This document shows positions 13,301-25,300 of a stretch of DNA of 64,000 nucleotides, one piece after another; the first letter of the stretch is position 1, and the number at the start of each line of letters is the position of its first letter. The stretch lies in assembly GCF_964656455.1 (NCBI RefSeq), contig NC_135712.1, forward strand, positions 67,089,239-67,153,238. Reading direction: 5' to 3'. The translations under genes and the position numbers were made by a program. This DNA comes from Halichoerus grypus (lineage: Eukaryota; Chordata; Mammalia; Carnivora; Phocidae). Under the pieces are notes generated by a model that made no database searches, was not told where the DNA came from, and was given only the letters and a program-made list of their open reading frames with translations.

Positions 13301-16300
13301 GGAAAGGGCCTCGTATTTTGGTTCAGTCTCTAGATGAGGCGAGAGGCCGTAGGAACAGCAGAAAGACCATTGAGATGACAACCAGAAGGCCTAGGTTCTA
13401 ACTCCAGCTGTGCCATCAGCGAGCTGGGTGACCTTGGTCAAATCCTTCACCTCTCTGCCCCTCAGTTTCTGTTTCTGTAAGAGAAGGGGTTGGGTCAGAG
13501 CAGTGACTTTCAGAGTTTTTGACTGTATTTCATAGTATTCATGTAAAAATATTTTTCATTGCAACCTAGCGCTATAAGTATGCACAAATTATATATATAC
13601 ATATATATAGGTAAAAATTATGTAATTTGTGTATACTTACAATAAATAAGTTGAATAAGTAAATAAGCCAAAACAAGTTTTACCAAACCATACTTACCCT
13701 TACTACTTGCCATCCACTCTGCCAGATGCAGTACACACTATTTTCTTTTTCTATTTTGTTTGATTTAGAAGTTATTGGTTTTTCCTACTATGTCATAACC
13801 CTCTAATAAAGTGTCCGCAAACTATGGCCCATGGACTGTCCACCTTTTTGGTAAGTTAATTTTTGTTGGAACATAGACACGTTCATTTGTTTACACATTG
13901 CCTGTGGCTGCTTTCAGGCTAAGCAGAGTTGAGTAGTTGACAGTATGTCCTGCAAAGCCTCAAATACTCTGCCTGGGCCACCCCTGTGATCTAACGCGTC
14001 CCAACCCACCGATCGAAAATCCTCAGGTTATAGCCTGTGGAAGGCCCCTAATGACTCTGTGTACTGCATATGCCCTTCCGGAAGCCAACGGCCCAAAGGC
14101 TGGGGCCATGCGTGCTGGGACGGGGGTGTACTGTGGCCTGTCCGTGGCTTGGATGAGTATCAGAGGCTATGGCGTCAAGGTTCTGTTTAGTTTTTTTTGT
14201 TTTGTTTTGTTTTTTCCACTTTGGAACTGGTTTGTTTATTGCAATAGTATACATAAGACACAGCATAGGTGCTCAAATCAATTGTATATCACGCTGCCTG
14301 GACTGGATTTCTGCCTAAAAGACATATGGCGTATGGCGTATTTTCTTTTTCCTTTTTTTTTTATTATGTAAGTTTCAGGTGTACCAATTATAATTTGACC
14401 TCTGCATATACAGCAAAGTGATCACCCCCAAAAGGCTAGTTACCATCCATCACCCCACAGTGGACTCCCTTCACCCACGCCCAAGCCCCTTTCCCCTCTG
14501 GTAACCACTGAACTGTTCTCTGTATCTGGTAGTTTGCTTTTGTTTTGTTTTTTAGATTCCACGTGGAAGTAAAGTTATGTGTTTTTTCTTTCTCCTTCTG
14601 ACTTATTCACTTAGCATAATGCCCTCAAGGTCTATCCATGTTGTTGCAGGTGGCAAGAGTTCATTCTTCTTTATTGCTGAGTAGTATTCTGTTGTATATA
14701 TGTCCCACATTTCTTCATCCATTCATCCATTGATGGATATGTAGGTTGTTTCCGTATCTTGGCTATTGTAAATAATGCTGCGATAAACATGGGGGTACAT
14801 ATATCTTTTCAAATTAATGTTTCTGTATTCTTCCGATAAATACCCGTAGTGAAACAGCTGAATCACATGGTAGTTCTATTCTTAACTTTTTGAGGGATCT
14901 CCATACTGTTTTTCATAGTGGCTGCACCAATTTACGTTCCCACCAACAGTGTACAAGCCTTCCTTTTTCTCCACATCTCTGCCAACACTTGTTATTTCTT
15001 ATCTTTTTGATAAAAGCCATTCTGACAGGTGTGAGGTGGTATATCATTATGGTTTTGATTTGCATTTCCCTGATGATTAGTGATGTTGAGCATCTTTTCT
15101 TATGTCTGTTGGCCAGCTGTATGTCTTCTTTGGAGAAATGTCTGGGCAGATCCTCTGCCCATTTTTTAATCGGGTTGTTTGTTTTTCTGTTGCTGAGTTG
15201 TATGAAATCTTTATATATTTTAGGTATTAACCCTTTATCAGATATATGATTTGCAAATATCTTCTTCCATTCAGTAGGTTGCCTTTTTATTTTGGTGATG
15301 GTTTCCTTCAGTGTACAGAAGCTTTTTAGTTTGAAGTAGTCCCATTTGTCTGTTTTTGCTTTTGTTTTCCTTGCCTTTGGTGTCTGCGCCACAAACACAT
15401 AGCTAAGATTCATGTCAAGGAGCTTGCTGCCTACATTTTCTTCTAAGAATTTTATGGTTTCAGGTCTTACATTCAAGTCTCTAATCCATTTTGAGTTAAT
15501 TTTTGTGTATGGTGTAAGACAGTGGCCTAGTAGTGTCATTCTTTTGCATGTGGCTGACCAGTTTTCTCAACACCATTTATTAAAGGGCCTGTTCTTTCTC
15601 TGTTGTATGTTCTCGGCTCCTTCTCATAAATTAATTATCTATGTATGTGTGGGTTATCTCTGAGCTCTCAATTCTTTTCCATTAATCTGTGTATCTTTTA
15701 TGCCAGTACCATATTGTTTTGATTATTATGGCTCTGTAGTATAGTTTGAAATCAGGGAGCATGATACCTACAGCTTTGTTCTTTCCTTTCTTATGTTTCG
15801 ACTATTTGGGATCTTTTGCAGCTCATAAAAATTTGAGAATTATTTGTTCTAGTTCTGTGAAATATGATATTGGAATTCTGATAGGGATTGCATTGAATCT
15901 GTAGTTTGCTTTAGGTAGTGTGGACATTTAAACAATATTAATTCTTCCAATCCATGAGTGTGGAATATCTTTTATTCGTGTCATCTTCAATTTCTTTTAT
16001 CAGTATCTTATAGGCTTCAGTATACATACAGGTCTTTTACCTCCTTGGTTAAATTTATTCTTAGATATATTATTCTTTTTGATGCAATTTTAAATGTGAT
16101 TTTTCCTTTATTTCTCTTTCTGATAGTTTGTTATTAGTGTATGGAAATGCCACAGATTTCTGTATATTGATTTTGTATCCTGTGACTTTACTGAATTTAC
16201 TTATTAGTTCTAACAGTTTTTGGGTGTTTTTAGGGTTTTCTATATAGTATCATATCATCTGTAAATACTGACAGTTTTACTTCTTCCTTTCTGATTTGGA

Positions 16301-19300
16301 TGCCTTCCATTTCTTTTTCTTGCCTAATTGCTGTGGGTAGGACTTCCAGTACTATGTTGAATGAAAGTGGCAGGAGTGGGCATACTTGTCTTGTTCTTGA
16401 TCTTGGAGGAAAAGCTTTTAGCTTTTTCCTATTAAGTATTATGTTAGCTGTGGGTTTGTCATATATGGCCTTTATTATGTTGAGGTATGTTATCTCTATA
16501 CCCACTTTGTTGAGGGTTTTTATCATAAATAGATGTTGAATTTTACTGGGTGCGTTTTCTTTAGCTCTTGAGATGATCTTATGATTTTTATCCTTCGTTT
16601 TGTTGACCTGGTGTATCATGTTGGTTGATTTGCAGATATTGAGCTATCCTTGCATCCCTAGAATAAATCTCACTTGATTGTGTTGTATAATCTTTTTAAT
16701 GTATTGTTGAATTTGGTTTGCTAATATTTTGTTGAGGATTTTTATGTCTATGTTCATCAAGGATATTGGCCTATAATTTTCTCTTTTTATGGTATCCTTG
16801 TCTGGTTTTAGTATCAGGGTAATTTTGGCCTCATAAAATGTGTTTGGAGGTATTCCCCTCCTCTTCAATTTTTTGGAAGAGTTTGAGAAGGATAGGTATT
16901 AAATCTTTGAATGTTTGGAAGAATTCATCAGTGAAGCCATCTGGTCCTGGACTTTTGTCTGTTGGCAGGTGTTTTATTACTGATTCAATCTCCTTGCTAG
17001 TAATTGGTCTATTTAGGTTTTCTGTTTCTTACTGATTTAATCTTAGAAGATTGTATGTTTCTAGGAATTTACATATTTCTTCTAAATTGTCCAGTTTGTT
17101 GGTGACCAATCATCCATACTAGTCTCTTACGATCCTTTGTTATTTCTGTGATGTGAGTTGTAACTTCTCATTTCAGTTCTGTTTACTCTTGAAAGCCTGC
17201 CTTGAATCCACCTTCTTGAGAAGTTCTTTGAGCAAAGACTCCTCCCATTTCCACCTGAGTGATCATGCCTCCCTGGATGGCTGCCCTTCTATGAGGTTAT
17301 GGTGGTTCTGCCTGACTTGGGCCTGTGGTTTATTCACCATGACAATAGCCTTTCCCCTGCCCCTGTTGATTGCTGGGTGTCCCTCTAACCCAGTCTCCTC
17401 TCAGACACCTTGCTTGCCTATAGAAACGAGACCCTGGTGTCCCACTTCTTGTTAGAGCTGGCTCTGCTCAGAATGATCTGCACTTTAACCCTGGGTCATT
17501 TTTTTTTCATTAATGTTCACTGGTTGGTTTCACCCCTTTTTGTTTCTCCTTGGAGGGATCTTATTAACTACCCAGCTGTGAGTTGCTTCAGGAATTGTCC
17601 TGCCTGCCCAGCCTCTTGAGGACAGGGCCTCCTATGGTTTGTCTTAGAAGCCTTCAGAACTCAATTCATTGGTTAAGTGAGACTAAAACAGAGTGTGTAT
17701 CAGTATACAGTACGTGTTGCAAGGCAGGATCATGGTATAGCCGTGTGGGTTTCAGTATAATGACACTGGTTGATCACTTACAAAGAGTGGTTCCCTAGCA
17801 GTCTGCGTTAGAGTATGCGAACCATCTCTCCGCACCCCCTCCCCGGGCTGTGTGGCAGTGTGCCCCCCCTCACCACGGCAGGCAGAGAGGCAAGCATAGT
17901 TACTGTGTTTATATAATGGAAAGCTGGGGTAGGAGAAGTGAGACCCCTTGTTGGTATCACAGAGCAATTAGTAGTTGGGGAGGGAGGGAGAAAACTCAGA
18001 GCTGTTAAGTTCAAATTTGTGGAGGGGTCAGATTGGATGGCCTCCTGGGTCCCAGGTAACCCCAGAACTCTTTTGTTGTTGTTTTTATTAAAACAAACTT
18101 GTGCTTTTATTATACTTGTCCACTCAAGCCTTCATGGCTTCATAATTCAGCTCATTCCTGGAAACACACCAATTCCCTAAGTGGGAAGTCTTTTAGGACT
18201 CTGATCCTTTGATCATGTTTGGGGTGAATGAACCCGAAGGCAGTGGGAGGCTTTACTTGTGACAAAGAATCTGGTTCCTCAGGACCTACTGCCTATTCAG
18301 TAAATGTTTGTTGACTGAATTAGTGAGAAAGTAAAAGGGTGAGTGCTCTAACTTTGGGGAGTTGAGAGTGACAGTCTTATTTCTTCCCCTGCCTCTCAGT
18401 CGAATCCGTTGGAAGATAAATTCAGATAGGGATCACAGTACCAGCTCTATTTTTGGTGAAGTTAAATTGGAAACTGGCTTGGCCCGGAGCTTCCTATTAC
18501 TCTTCCCATCACCTCTTCACCTCACTAACTTCTTCTCCCAGGACTGCTGGTCTCCGTCCACGGGGAGTTCGGGGGACGTGGTGGGTAAGGCTGCTGCAGG
18601 CTGCAGGCGGGCGGAGCTGGACGAGAGATGCCACCCCTGTGGGGACAGTTCATAAATTAAGCTTATGACTGATGAACGTGGCCCAGAGGGTGTCCGACTC
18701 CCACCACCTCATCAAGTCACCAAGTAAAGAGTGGGTGAAAGCAAGTGCCCTCCCACCCCCACTCATTTTCCCTCCTGAGAGTGACAGCCTCTGTCCGCTG
18801 TGGAGGGGTTCCCCCATGGCTGCAGACCTCCCGGGGGCACACACTCAGGTCTTGTGTTCCCGGGGCCTGCCCTGCTGAGTGTCAGGTGCTGTCTCCACGC
18901 CACAGAGGGCAAAGCTGAGGCTCAGACCGCGTGGCCAGGCTTAGAGAGGCAGCAAATGGTCAAGGGGAGAAGCAGGCCTGGGTCTCCTACTCCTCGGAGC
19001 CAAGCTTCTTCCTCTGCTGTGTGGCCTCCTGTTGTCTCTACTGTGTGACATCCAGCTTGGGGCATGGGCACCTGGCTGAGGCGGCCTTGTTGTCCCTGTG
19101 TCCAGCCTCTGTGAAGTCCCACAGTGGGAACAGTGTACCCTGACAGATGTCACATTCCTTTCTTCATGACACTTGTGGGGATGGTGCTGTGTGGGCTGCT
19201 GGAGAGAGGTACCTCGTGTCTTCTGAAGGCAGAAGCTGTGGGCTTGTGCTGTGTGCTGACCTGGCAACAGCTCCCACTCTCCTGAGTCTCCCGGAGTCTG

Positions 19301-22300
19301 AGCCTGTACTAATGGCATGAGCCTGAGCCCACGCTTCATATGCCGCCGTGCGTCCAGTGTGTGTGTTCATCTGTCTGACAGGCAGGGATGTCAGGGAGGG
19401 ACCGTGGGCACTTAGGGAGCTCCATGTCAAAAGAGCCTGTGTCACATTTGGTCCAGTAGACTTGGTGTTGGGGAGGTTCCAGTGGTCCCGGGATAGCTTG
19501 GACCTGCTCACAGTTCTCCAGAGTCTGTATGTGGCCCGGTGGGTGAGAGCACCTCTCTGATCTGTACTACTCTGCCCGCGGTCGGTCTGCCACGGCGTTA
19601 GCTAACATGGATTAGAGCTTGTGAGCCTGCCGCTGCATGGCCCTGTCCCCCTGTGTCATGTTGAGATGAGACCCAGCCTGACACAGGGTTCTGGGCAGCT
19701 TTGGTGTCTGCAGCCTTCAGGTGCATCTCAAAGCCTTTTTACAGCAGAGCATCTGTCAGAAAGAATAACAGCTTGTCATGTCAGAATTCCTTATGTCTGA
19801 AGAAACCGGTGCATGTGCCCTGTGGGGTCAGCGCCGAAATGTGGCCTGCTCTGACTGATGTGGGGTGGGGCATGCTTTTAAATCAAGGTCACTCTGAAGT
19901 ACTAGTGGATCTTTGGGGCTTGGCTGTCTGGGCCCTGTGTCCCCCAAGGCTTGGGGGGCCTTCACCACCCCAGGGGGAGAAGAGTGCGACCACATGGTAG
20001 ACCACAGAACCCCATAGAGGGTTGAGCCAAAGACATTATAGAATCGTCCGATGTCAGAGCTGGAGGGGGCCTGAGGTTGTCTGCTCCAACCCTCCTCATT
20101 TGCCAGAAGGAGCCATGAGCCAGAGAGGAGAGGTGACCTGTCCAGGGCCATGCAGTGCATGACGAGAAGACAGGCACTCAGGTGTGCCGATCCTGGCCTG
20201 GCGCTCCTCCCACGAGGCCTGAGCTGGTACTTTCACACCAGCCCATCTCCACTCACTGCCTAATTATTCCTGTGGTTGGAAGAAAAGGGCCGTGGAAATC
20301 CCAAAGCTCATCGTATCTGTGGTTGGACAGTTTTCTTCCTAATGGCATCTGGTTCATGTTCATTCGTAGCCCCTGACTGGACAGTGAGGGGAGGCTTTTA
20401 GCTGCGCTTTCCTGTCGCCTCTTCTGGTTCCTGGAATTCCCGGTGAACTCACGATCAGCCCTAAATTATTCCCTGCTTTGCTCTTCTCCAGCCATTGTCG
20501 TGTTTGCTTAGTGAGTCCCACGTTTATTGAGGGACTGCTGGGCTGTGTCCTATTTTCTGCCATTGAGACTGTAAGCTCTTTGGAGGGCAGGGCCTCTGCA
20601 TCCTGGTCTTTCTGTGTTCCCAGGCCCTGGGGCAGTCCTGCCCTTCTGCAGGCTGGGTAAAAGTTTGCTGCCAGAGGTCAGCCTGAGGGGAGGGAGGGCA
20701 GGGCGCAGGGGTCTGGCACCTGGTATAACCATGTCTGCTTTCTCTCCTGCCCGTTATTAGGGTGCAGCATGTGCAAGAGGATAATGCCACATTTCCAGAA
20801 GGCCGCGACCCAGCTGCGAGGCCACTTTGTAAGTGAGGCCCCCGGGCCTGGCAGGGCTGGCCGGCTCACCTGGAGAGTCGATGGAGGAGGGGCTTAGGGT
20901 GGGGGAGGGCGGATTTGAAAATTGTGAGGACTTCCCCTCCTACTGCTGCCCCTGCTCCCTGCACGTGTGATCCAGACCTGTCCTTGGTGGATGGTGAGAA
21001 CTCCACAGGGTTGCTGGGACCAGGAGAATCTGGCGCTTGTCCAGCCAAGGCCAGTGACGCAATAGCCAGGAAACCAGCAAGAAGCACAGGTGGTATTGCT
21101 GGGTGACCAGGGGCCATCAGTAGACCATCAGGGCTCCAGAATGACTGGGGCTGGGCTCCAAAGTGGGCCGAGGCTCCTGGTGCTGGGTAGTCCAGTGGCA
21201 AAGAAAGGGGCATGGTGACCAGTGGTGGGCCCAAAGCACAAGCGGGTTCAGGGGGCAGTTTCCTGCCAAGCTTGCCAGGGCTGTGGTTCCTGTGTGGTGG
21301 GACAAGAATAGAAATGACAGCAGAAAGAGGTAGTCCAGGCGGGGAGCTGGAGACCTGAGCTTGCAGGCACTCTCTGAGGGACGGTGTGCAGAGTGTGTGG
21401 GCATGGGAAGCAGACAGAAGCCAGGGTTGTCTCGGGGATGCCCACCTTTCAGGGACAGGAGGGGGAAGAGGAGCCACTGAGGAAATGGGCCTCAGGAAGG
21501 AAGAGCAACTGGGATGGTGCAGGAGGGGTGGGGAGACCGGGCAGTCAGAGCTCACCAAGCTGAGGACCCCTCACTGATGGTCCTGGTCATCTCTGTGCGG
21601 CCCCCACCCACCAGCCTTGTCTCTTCTCCGCCGTATGTCTGTCCAGTTTTGCACTTACCCTGAGCCACAGACATTTAGGGGTTTTTTTAATTTTGTTTTT
21701 GTTTCCATTGGCGGCAACAGAAAAAGAGTTGCTGGCTCCTCCAGGGAGCGTGGAAAAATCCATACACGTTTTATGAAAGGTTGTGGGGAGGAGAGCCATC
21801 ACGGTGGGGCTGGCCAGAGTCCCATGAAGGGAGTTCTGAGGTCTTAAATCTGAATCATGATATTTATGGATCAAATTAAGTTGGTGATTAGTTCAAAGTC
21901 AATTTAAAAAGTTGACATGGCAGCACCTGGGCATGGTGACAGCCCCGCCCGCCGGGCTGCCTGCAAGATTGGGTTGCAGAGAACTGGTGCTTTCTCTTTT
22001 GACCTCATTCAGGTCCTGCTTGTTTCTCACTAAGGAATTTTTAGCAACTTGCTGAGAGATGTTTGGCCTTGGGGCACAGATACTTCACTTGGGGCAAGTT
22101 TCACTTTGCATTTTGGGGCCTCAGTAGATAGCATATTTCACGATTATTTTGCCTGGAGAAAAGACTTAATTACCTAGTGTTCTCCCTACCCACACTCGTT
22201 TACCCTTAGAAAACTCAACTCAACTTCCTGACTCTGTGGTGTGGTTGAGGTCAAACAGCTCCAGCCCCGGTCAGATCACAAATGCCTGGCCAGCTCCATC

Positions 22301-25300
22301 AGAGCAGGCGAGGTCTTGGGGCCAGTCTTGTGTGACATCTGGAAGATGCTCAGCCCGTGGCACATCTCCCTGCCGAACTTAGTATTCTTCCCAGCCCCTC
22401 CTGTGCTCCCACAGAGCTTATCCCTGCCGTGCATGGCCAGGTCTGCTCCTCTTTGCTTTTATTCCACATCCCGTTGTTCACCCGTTGATACTAATTATAA
22501 TATGATTTTCTCACTGTAGTGTGAGCTTCTTGAGCACTGGGGCTGTGTTTGGTCCATGTCTGGTTCTTCAGCACAAGCACAGGGCCAAGCTCATAGTGGT
22601 ACCCCATATGTGCTGATGAATGAATGAGGGAGTGTGTGGCTTATCACTCCTGGGGACGTTTTATTTTAAGCTCTGCATTTACTCAAAAAATGATGTTCCT
22701 CTTTTTTTTTTTTTTAAGATTTTATTTAGTTATTTGAGAGAGAGAATGCAAGCACAAGTGGGGGGAGGGACATAGGGAGAGAGAATCTCAAGCAGACTCC
22801 ACACTTGATCCCACGACCCTGAGATCATGACTTGATCCAAAACCAAGAGTTGGATCCTCAACCGACTGAGCCACCCAGGTGCCCTGATGTTCCTCTTTTT
22901 AAAGGAAGTCAGAGCATCAGTTATTAAAGACAGAGACAAAGTGGGAAGGATGTTTGTGGGACAAGGTCTTTCTCCTTGGCCTTGGGCTCACATGAGGCTC
23001 TTTCTCAAGATTAGCCCTGAAGATTACTTCTTTTAAGGGTACCTGCTTCCAAAAAAGAAAACAACAACAACAGTGCCTGTTCTTCTGCCTGGGCCCAAGT
23101 CAAGAAACATAAAAAGTGGCCCTTCCAGTTCCCTAGACAACATTACAGAAGACTCAGTGGGGTCGTCTGGGTGCCTGGACCGCCTGGCTGCTCAAGCCCA
23201 GCTTTGGCTAGGTATTAGTTACCTTGGCCTAAGGCATCTGTGTTGTGTGAAATCATTCATTTCCTTGCTTCTGTGTTTTCTTGCTTGGGGTACGTTTTGT
23301 TCTGTTTCTTAGGAAAGCACCTTTAGAAAGTTCTCATCCTTTCCCAGCTCCGTAACTGGGGAAAAAGTGTGGCCACATGCACACGACCCACTGTCCTCTC
23401 TCTGCCCACCATCCTGGGTCAGGCCCTGGGTAGCCCACACAGGGTGATTGCGAGAGACTGCTGACTTCTCTTCCTGACCCATGACTTGCCCCTTACAGCC
23501 TGACTTGTTTATATTAAAAAAAGAAAAGGGGGGTGGGTGTCTGGGTGGCTCAGTCAGTTGAGCGTCCAACTCTTGGCTTTGGCTCAGGTCATGATCCCAG
23601 GATCCTGGGATCAAGCCCTGCTCAGTGGGGCGTCTGCTTCTCCCACTCCCTCTGCCCCCTCCCCTGCTCATGCTCTCTCTGTCTCTCTCTCAAATAAAAT
23701 AAATAAAATCTTAAAAAAAAAAAATGCAGCTGGAAAACCCTCCAGCACCCCCTGAATAAAGTCCTGCTTGCTTAGGCATTAAAGCCTTTTCCAGAGTGAG
23801 CTCAGTGAACTGGTCCAGCCTTCTCTTCTAGCCCCCTTCTGTGTCCTACTGGCCTGTTAAACCAGCATATTCCCTGCTTCTTGGGCTGCATCTTGTTTTG
23901 TCTCACTTCCATGTCTGTGGAATTCTTACCTACCCTTGAGCACCAGCTCTGTGAAGCTTCCATCTTGTTCCTGTCGGATCATGAGGCAGAGCGAGTCGCA
24001 CCACCAAATGGCACCAGCACATGTGGCTCCAGGTCAGGCCTTGTGGCCTTAACTTTTAGGCTGAAACCAGTTTTGCCTCGTTTGGCTTTACAGACTCCAA
24101 AAAGTGTTTGTACATAGTTGTTCAAGAAATATTTATCTCAGGGTGCCTGGGTGGCTCAGTCAGTTAAGCGTCTGCCTTTGGCTCAGGTCATGATACCGGG
24201 GTCCTGGGATTAAGCCCCGTGCCAGGCTCCCTGCTCAGCAGAGAGTCTGCTTCTCCCTCCCCCTCTGCCCCTCCCCCCTGCTTATGTGCTCTCTCTCAAT
24301 AAATAAATAAAATCTTTAAAATAAAAGAGTTTAAAAAAATATTTATCTCATTAATAAATGCCCCCAAGAGGCACAAGAGTACTACAGAAACCCTGAGAAC
24401 TAAAAGTTCATCACAAGCAAAGATGGTTTGGAAAGGCTGCAATAGGAAGGTGGGATTCAGTTTGCCTTAAAGGATGAATAAATCTTAGGTAGAAATTGTG
24501 AGATGGGGAGTGGGCATCCTAAGCAAAAGGACTAGAAGACACAAAGTAAGGGCCAGGGGAACACGGCATGTATTCTGGAAATTTGGGCAGAATTGCAGAG
24601 CTTCTTAGTAGTATTAATGAAAACGGCTAACATATTTTTTAATTTATTTTTGTAATTTAAATTCAATTCATTAACATATACTGTATTATTAGTTTCAGCG
24701 GTAGAATTCAGTGATTCATTAGTTGCATACAACACCCAGTGCTCATTACATCACGTGCCCTCCTTAATGTCCATCACCCAGTTACCCCTTCCCCCCCAAC
24801 CTCCTCTCCAACAACCCTCAGTTTGTTTCCTAGAGTTAAGAGTCTCTTATGGTTTGTCTCCCTCTCTGATTTCGTATTGTTTTATTTTTCCCTCCCTTCC
24901 CCTATGATCCTGTTTTGTTTCTTAAATTCCACATATGAGTGAGATCATATGATAATTGTCTTTCTCTGATTGACTTATTTCACTCAGCATTATACCCACG
25001 TCATTGCAAATGGCAAGATTTCTTTATTTTGATGGCTAATATTCCATTGTATATATATATACACCACATCTTCTTTATCCATTCATCTGCCAGTGGACAT
25101 CTGGGCTCTTTTCATAGTTTGGCTACTGTGGTCATTAACGGCTAACATATTTTGAGAGTTGTAGATACTTTGAGTGTTGTAGATGCTTTATCTGTACTAT
25201 CTCTCAGTAATCACAAGAGGTGGCTGCCGAGGAGGAAACTGAGGCTCACAGGCAACTGACTTGTTCAAGGAAATGCATCTACTGAGTAGGGAGGACCCAA

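Larger units (their letters stand above)
14342..17185 (-). mobile_element. LINE-1, 5'-truncated, about 2.8 kb, minus strand
   Basis: Begins on the + strand with a T-rich A-tail complement at 14342. It continues through 3' UTR and ORF2 landmarks such as 'tattgtaaataatgctgcg', 'ggttttgatttgcatttccc' and 'tccattttgagttaattttt'. It ends abruptly near 17185 inside the ORF2 region, so it is a 5'-truncated copy lying antisense to PDIA5. Fragments of the reverse transcriptase and C-terminal ORF2 remain readable on the minus strand. Confidence 0.92.
12768..20760 (+). other. PDIA5: PDIA5 intron between W4 and W5
   Basis: About 8.0 kb. It holds a MIR-type fragment (13372-13490), an AT dinucleotide stretch (13589-13609), a hAT-like fossil (13806-13990), a long reverse LINE-1 (14342-17185) and an ancient fragment near 20030-20200. 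The remaining parts, including 17190-20030, show no recognised element or exon. Acceptor is gttattag. Confidence 0.85.

Noticed and set aside
12801..13337. Plus-strand open frame of 178 codons just after exon W4
   Set aside because: Low-complexity Ser/Pro/Leu composition inside an intron; not continuous with the PDIA5 reading frame and no acceptor-donor pair supports an exon.
14913..15539. 208-codon minus-strand frame as a host gene
   Set aside because: Its sequence is the C-terminal part of LINE-1 ORF2, so it is annotated as retroelement remnant.
20866..21558. Minus-strand open frame of 230 codons
   Set aside because: Pro/Ser/Leu-rich composition typical of chance frames in GC-rich intron; no motif, splice partner or polyadenylation context supports a gene.
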